This document shows, one piece after another, positions 6,488-8,819 of a stretch of 8,819 nucleotides of DNA. Position numbers and translations under genes: made by a program. The notes beneath the pieces were generated by a model. The model was not told the origin of the DNA, ran no database searches, and saw only the letters and a program-made list of their open reading frames with translations. Numbering within the stretch: the stretch's first letter is position 1; every line of letters starts with the position of its first letter. This stretch comes from Puniceicoccales bacterium (GTDB taxonomy: Bacteria; Verrucomicrobiota; Verrucomicrobiia; Opitutales; JAIRKQ01), in the NCBI GenBank assembly GCA_031270385.1, contig JAISXS010000044.1, forward strand, positions 1 to 8,819, in the 5' to 3' direction.

Positions 6488-7807
6488 ATGGATGTCGAAG
6501 TGTTTTCAGCGAGCGGTGCTGGTTTCTGGCTAGATGGCAAAATACCAAATAAAGCTTCAAAATTTTGCAACGATTCTCGTGAAGTGATGCCTAGGGATTG
6601 TTTTGTCGCCTTTGTAACTGAGACCGGAGATGGCCATGATTTCCTGCGCAACGCAATGGAAAAGGGAGCGAGTTGTGCCGTCGTTTCGAAAGCGGATCAC
6701 AGCATTTCGTTGCCGCAATTCGTTTGTGAGGACACCAGTGCAGCACTGGAAAAATTTGCTAGATTTGCGCGGGCAAAATTTTGTGGAACAACGATCGCTA
6801 TTACCGGAAGTTTTGGAAAAACTACCACGAAGGAAATTTTGAAACTCCTCCTAGGTGTCAAAAATAACGCGACGTTTGAAAATAAAAACGGAAAGATTGG
6901 TATTCCAATGACACTGGCGGCACTAGTAGATAGCGAAAATTTTGCGATTATCGAGGTTGGTATCGATGCTCCGGGAACTGTAGACGGCTACATCGACATG
7001 ATAATGCCAAATATCGCGATTGTCACCGGGATTGGAAAAATTCATATCGGCGGAATGGTCAGCGAGGAGGCGATTGCCTGCGAAAAGTGTAAATTGCCGG
7101 CCTACGCCGTGAAAAACGGCGGTTTTGGTATTTTAGCCGAAGAATGCGCGAGATTTGAATGTTTTCGAACCCTTGGCAATGGGTGTATTGGTATCAGTCG
7201 CGGAGGAAAGGAGCATGGCTATGAAATAGATGACGTCGGTGGGCAGTACAATATTACCTTGGCGTTCGATGGGCAATCTTTCAAATTTGCATTGCCGAAT
7301 TCCATGAGTCGCGGAACTGCAAAAAATTTTATCCTTGCCTGCGTTTGTGCGATGAAATTAGGCGTTAGCGTTGAACTTGTCCGGGAACGAATTCTGCAGT
7401 GGAGACCGGCAAAGTGGCGTGGCGAAATCATAGTTTCCGGCAATAAAACGTATTTCGCCGATTGCTACAACGCGAATCCCATTGCGATGGCGGATTCTCT
7501 GGAGCATTTCGATCGGCTATTTCCCAATTGTGGAAGGATGTTCGTCATAGGGGCTCTCAAAACATCTGAAATCGGAGCAAGCGTCGACGATGAAAATGAA
7601 AAAATCTTCCAAAATTTGCCAATTCGCAACAACGACACGGTAGTGATCGTCGGAGAAAATAGTCCTCGACTCCGCAAAAATATTAAATCCAACGATGTCA
7701 TAGCAGTCCAAACTACCGCGAATGCAATGAAATACGTAAAAAATTTTTCCGGTGTGGTATATTTAAAAGGTCACCGCAGTTATGAGTTAGAAAAATTATT
7801 GCCATAG
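6488..7807 (+). CDS. murF: UDP-N-acetylmuramoyl-tripeptide--D-alanyl-D-alanine ligase
   Basis: A cytoplasmic Mur ligase that uses ATP to add D-Ala-D-Ala to UDP-MurNAc-tripeptide, completing the pentapeptide precursor of peptidoglycan. Numbered from ATG 6488 (439 residues): N-terminal substrate domain with NDSREVMPRDCFVA (28-41), P-loop TGSFGKTTTKE (106-116), ENKNGKIGIPMTL (131-143), IEVGIDAPGTVDGY (155-168), IVTGIGKIHI (178-187) and the MurF signature DCYNANPIAMADSL (325-338), ending KGHRSYELEKLL (427-438). It departs from common MurF in two places: SRGTAKNFILA (274-284) where G-x-H-N is usual, and LKGHR for LKGSR. A TTG at 6446 would add 14 residues, but the ATG fits family N-termini better; only a weak GAG (6476-6478) precedes it. 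sufD follows after 29 bases. Confidence 0.93.
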   Translation: MDVEVFSASGAGFWLDGKIPNKASKFCNDSREVMPRDCFVAFVTETGDGHDFLRNAMEKGASCAVVSKADHSISLPQFVCEDTSAALEKFARFARAKFCGTTIAITGSFGKTTTKEILKLLLGVKNNATFENKNGKIGIPMTLAALVDSENFAIIEVGIDAPGTVDGYIDMIMPNIAIVTGIGKIHIGGMVSEEAIACEKCKLPAYAVKNGGFGILAEECARFECFRTLGNGCIGISRGGKEHGYEIDDVGGQYNITLAFDGQSFKFALPNSMSRGTAKNFILACVCAMKLGVSVELVRERILQWRPAKWRGEIIVSGNKTYFADCYNANPIAMADSLEHFDRLFPNCGRMFVIGALKTSEIGASVDDENEKIFQNLPIRNNDTVVIVGENSPRLRKNIKSNDVIAVQTTANAMKYVKNFSGVVYLKGHRSYELEKLLP

Positions 7808-7836
7808 CTCCGGCATTCCTAGGGATATAAACCACA

Positions 7837-8565
7837 TTGCAAATGACTAGTGTAATCCAGAATCATTTGAAAGAAATAGTCGAAGGGCGTGGCGACTTCT
7901 TTGCCCATTTCCGCGGTTGCAAGGCAAGTGTTGGTGAAAACATGCGCCTCGTGATGCGACGGAACGTGGGTATTTGTGCGGACATTTTCATAGAAGAAAA
8001 AATAGCTTTTGACTTGGTCATCCTTGCGGACTCCGGTTACCCTGGAAAATTTTGCGTCAATTTCAGGCTTTGCGAAGGCAGTCAACTGAAATGTCTCGTT
8101 TTTTCGGAGTTTTGCAAAAAACTGGAAATCTCAATATCGTCCACTATGAACGGCAAGAACTCCAAGTCGGAAATTGGCAGCTTCTTCATCGGAAAAAATC
8201 ACAGTAAGCAAATCTTTAGCGTATCCCAGACTCACAATGCTGCAGGTTCCACATCCAAAGTTGTTAGCAAGGCTGTGCTGGATGACTGTTCAATTCACGA
8301 GTTCCGCGGCAATGTAAACATCTCGGAAGCCGCAGAAAACAGCGATGCACATCAGAAAAATGAAAACATTTTACTCTCGAACCAAGCGTTCGTTAAAAGT
8401 TCTCCGACGTTGAACATATTAAACAACAATGTCAAATGTTCCCATGGGGCAACCGTTGGTTCGGTCGACGCTTCGACAATATTCTACATGAGAAGCCGCG
8501 GAATTCCAATGGATACCTGTAAACAACTGATCACAGATGGCATGCTGTTGTCGATGCTCGGATAA
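7837..8565 (+). CDS. sufD: Compact SufD-like Fe-S cluster assembly protein
   Basis: A SUF-system scaffold-family protein. SufD normally joins SufB and the ATPase SufC to build iron-sulfur clusters in the cytoplasm. The C-terminal half carries the SufB/SufD core: QTHNAAGSTSKVV (131-143), AENSDAHQKNENILLS (166-181) and VKCSHGATVG (199-208), then DASTIFYMRSRGIP (211-224). His203 in CSHGAT corresponds to the histidine needed in E. coli SufD. At 242 residues it is much shorter than the usual 400 or so; the N-terminal region is reduced to about 120 residues with little similarity. Start choice is open: TTG 7837 has AGGG twelve bases upstream, and ATG 7843 is eighteen bases away. It probably shares a transcript with murF. 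No sufB, sufC or sufS is in the window. Family membership is sure; SufD over SufB is likely from length and neighbours. Confidence 0.85.
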   Translation: MQMTSVIQNHLKEIVEGRGDFFAHFRGCKASVGENMRLVMRRNVGICADIFIEEKIAFDLVILADSGYPGKFCVNFRLCEGSQLKCLVFSEFCKKLEISISSTMNGKNSKSEIGSFFIGKNHSKQIFSVSQTHNAAGSTSKVVSKAVLDDCSIHEFRGNVNISEAAENSDAHQKNENILLSNQAFVKSSPTLNILNNNVKCSHGATVGSVDASTIFYMRSRGIPMDTCKQLITDGMLLSMLG

Positions 8566-8573
8566 CTGACGTT

Positions 8574-8677
8574 TATAGCCGTCACACTCGAGAGGGGCGT
8601 CCTGCCCAACGATACTTAGCGGGAGATTTTTCCTTTTTATAAAGGAAAGTACGCCCCTCTCAAGTGAAACAGCTATA
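8574..8677 (+). mobile_element. Miniature inverted-repeat element (MITE), AGGGGCGT-arm subfamily
   Basis: A 104-base copy, identical to 509-612 apart from three bases. Here the arms pair perfectly over GAGAGGGGCGT/ACGCCCCTCTC; the ends match at 23 of 27 positions. It carries the core AACGATACTTAGCGGG and the hairpin TTTCCTTT-TTAT-AAAGGAAA. It begins eight bases after the sufD stop, so its folded RNA may define the 3' end of the murF-sufD transcript. Its final TATA doubles as the start of the adjoining IS630-type element. Confidence 0.85.
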
Positions 8678-8819
8678 GTTGTCTCAGTTGATTCCATCGA
8701 GTATAGCAGCTCCGGTTAAGAAAGGCACAAAAAAGCATGGTAAAGTGCATCGCCAAGGGAAGAGAAAAGAGGCAAGATATCCCTGAGTTTTCGTTTGAGT
8801 TTAGCCCAAAATTTTTCGA
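8674..8819 (-). mobile_element. IS630-type insertion sequence, 3' end (partial)
   Basis: The 3' end of an IS630-type element read on the minus strand, with its body beyond the right edge. Its outer end, written on the plus strand, is TATAGTTGTCTCAGTTGATT from base 8674; the transposase stop lies 39 bases inside. That end matches the inverted end of the AGGGGCGT-type miniature elements (TATAGCTGTTTCACTTGA) at 15 of 18 positions. Only the first six bases plus a TTGA further in agree with the IS end at 205, so the two fragments may be different elements of the family. Confidence 0.7.
8716..8819 (-). CDS. IS630-type transposase, C-terminal end (partial)
   Basis: The last 33 codons of an IS630/Tc1-mariner-family DDE transposase, running in from beyond the right edge and ending at TAA (8716-8718). 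The visible protein reads EKFWAKLKRKLRDILPLFSS, then LGDALYHAFLCLS. This is the family's C-terminal signature, normally NPIE-x-FW-x-x-LK followed by a conserved lysine/arginine helix and a SLEDAL-type end. The first visible glutamate corresponds to the third catalytic residue of the DDE triad. The frame is open throughout the visible part. Whether the whole gene is intact cannot be seen. If it is, it could supply transposase for the miniature elements. Confidence 0.85.
   Translation of the reverse strand, partial: EKFWAKLKRKLRDILPLFSSLGDALYHAFLCLS

Noticed and set aside
8419..8697. A 92-codon minus-strand frame opposite the end of sufD and across the miniature element.
   Set aside because: It combines antisense of the conserved SufD core with element sequence, so it is a chance frame.

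Overview
The window is bacterial chromosome of moderate-to-low GC. It holds five intact protein genes between fragments of IS630-type insertion sequences, plus a dense set of roughly 104-base non-coding mobile elements. MurF implies a peptidoglycan wall. Three genes are housekeeping (aspS, murF, sufD) and one is a RecB/AddA-like helicase. The insertion-sequence debris, a decayed transposase and an orphan protein suggest a genome with active and decaying mobile DNA, as in many host-associated bacteria. I cannot fix the lineage; a Verrucomicrobiota-type bacterium is only an impression from the helicase and SufD wording.

Layout. 1-205: 5' end of an IS630-type element on the minus strand, with a frameshifted transposase. 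206-713: miniature inverted-repeat elements packed end to end, joined at shared TATA junctions. 772-1746 (minus): orphan 324-residue protein. 1906-4155 (minus): UvrD/RecB-family helicase without a nuclease domain. 4304-4407: one more miniature element. 4503-6278 (minus): aspS. 6279-6487: divergent intergenic region. 6488-7807 (plus): murF. 7837-8565 (plus): a compact sufD, 29 bases behind murF and probably co-transcribed. 8574-8677: another miniature element, abutting the 3' end of a second IS630-type element (8674-8819, minus) that runs off the window.

How it fits together. The genes are not one pathway. aspS (translation) and murF-sufD (wall precursor synthesis, iron-sulfur assembly) diverge from a shared intergenic region. 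The helicase and the orphan lie further along the minus strand as separate units. Miniature elements lie between genes and in no intact gene. Their ends begin TATAG and resemble the end of the IS630-type element at 8674, so that transposase family is the likely source of their mobility.

The most unusual signal is in the miniature elements. Two subfamilies with different terminal arms (AAAAGCAT-type and AGGGGCGT-type) keep base-paired outer stems and a small inner hairpin by matched changes. Both carry an almost unchanged core, AACGATATTTAGCG. This points to a conserved folded element rather than mere debris.
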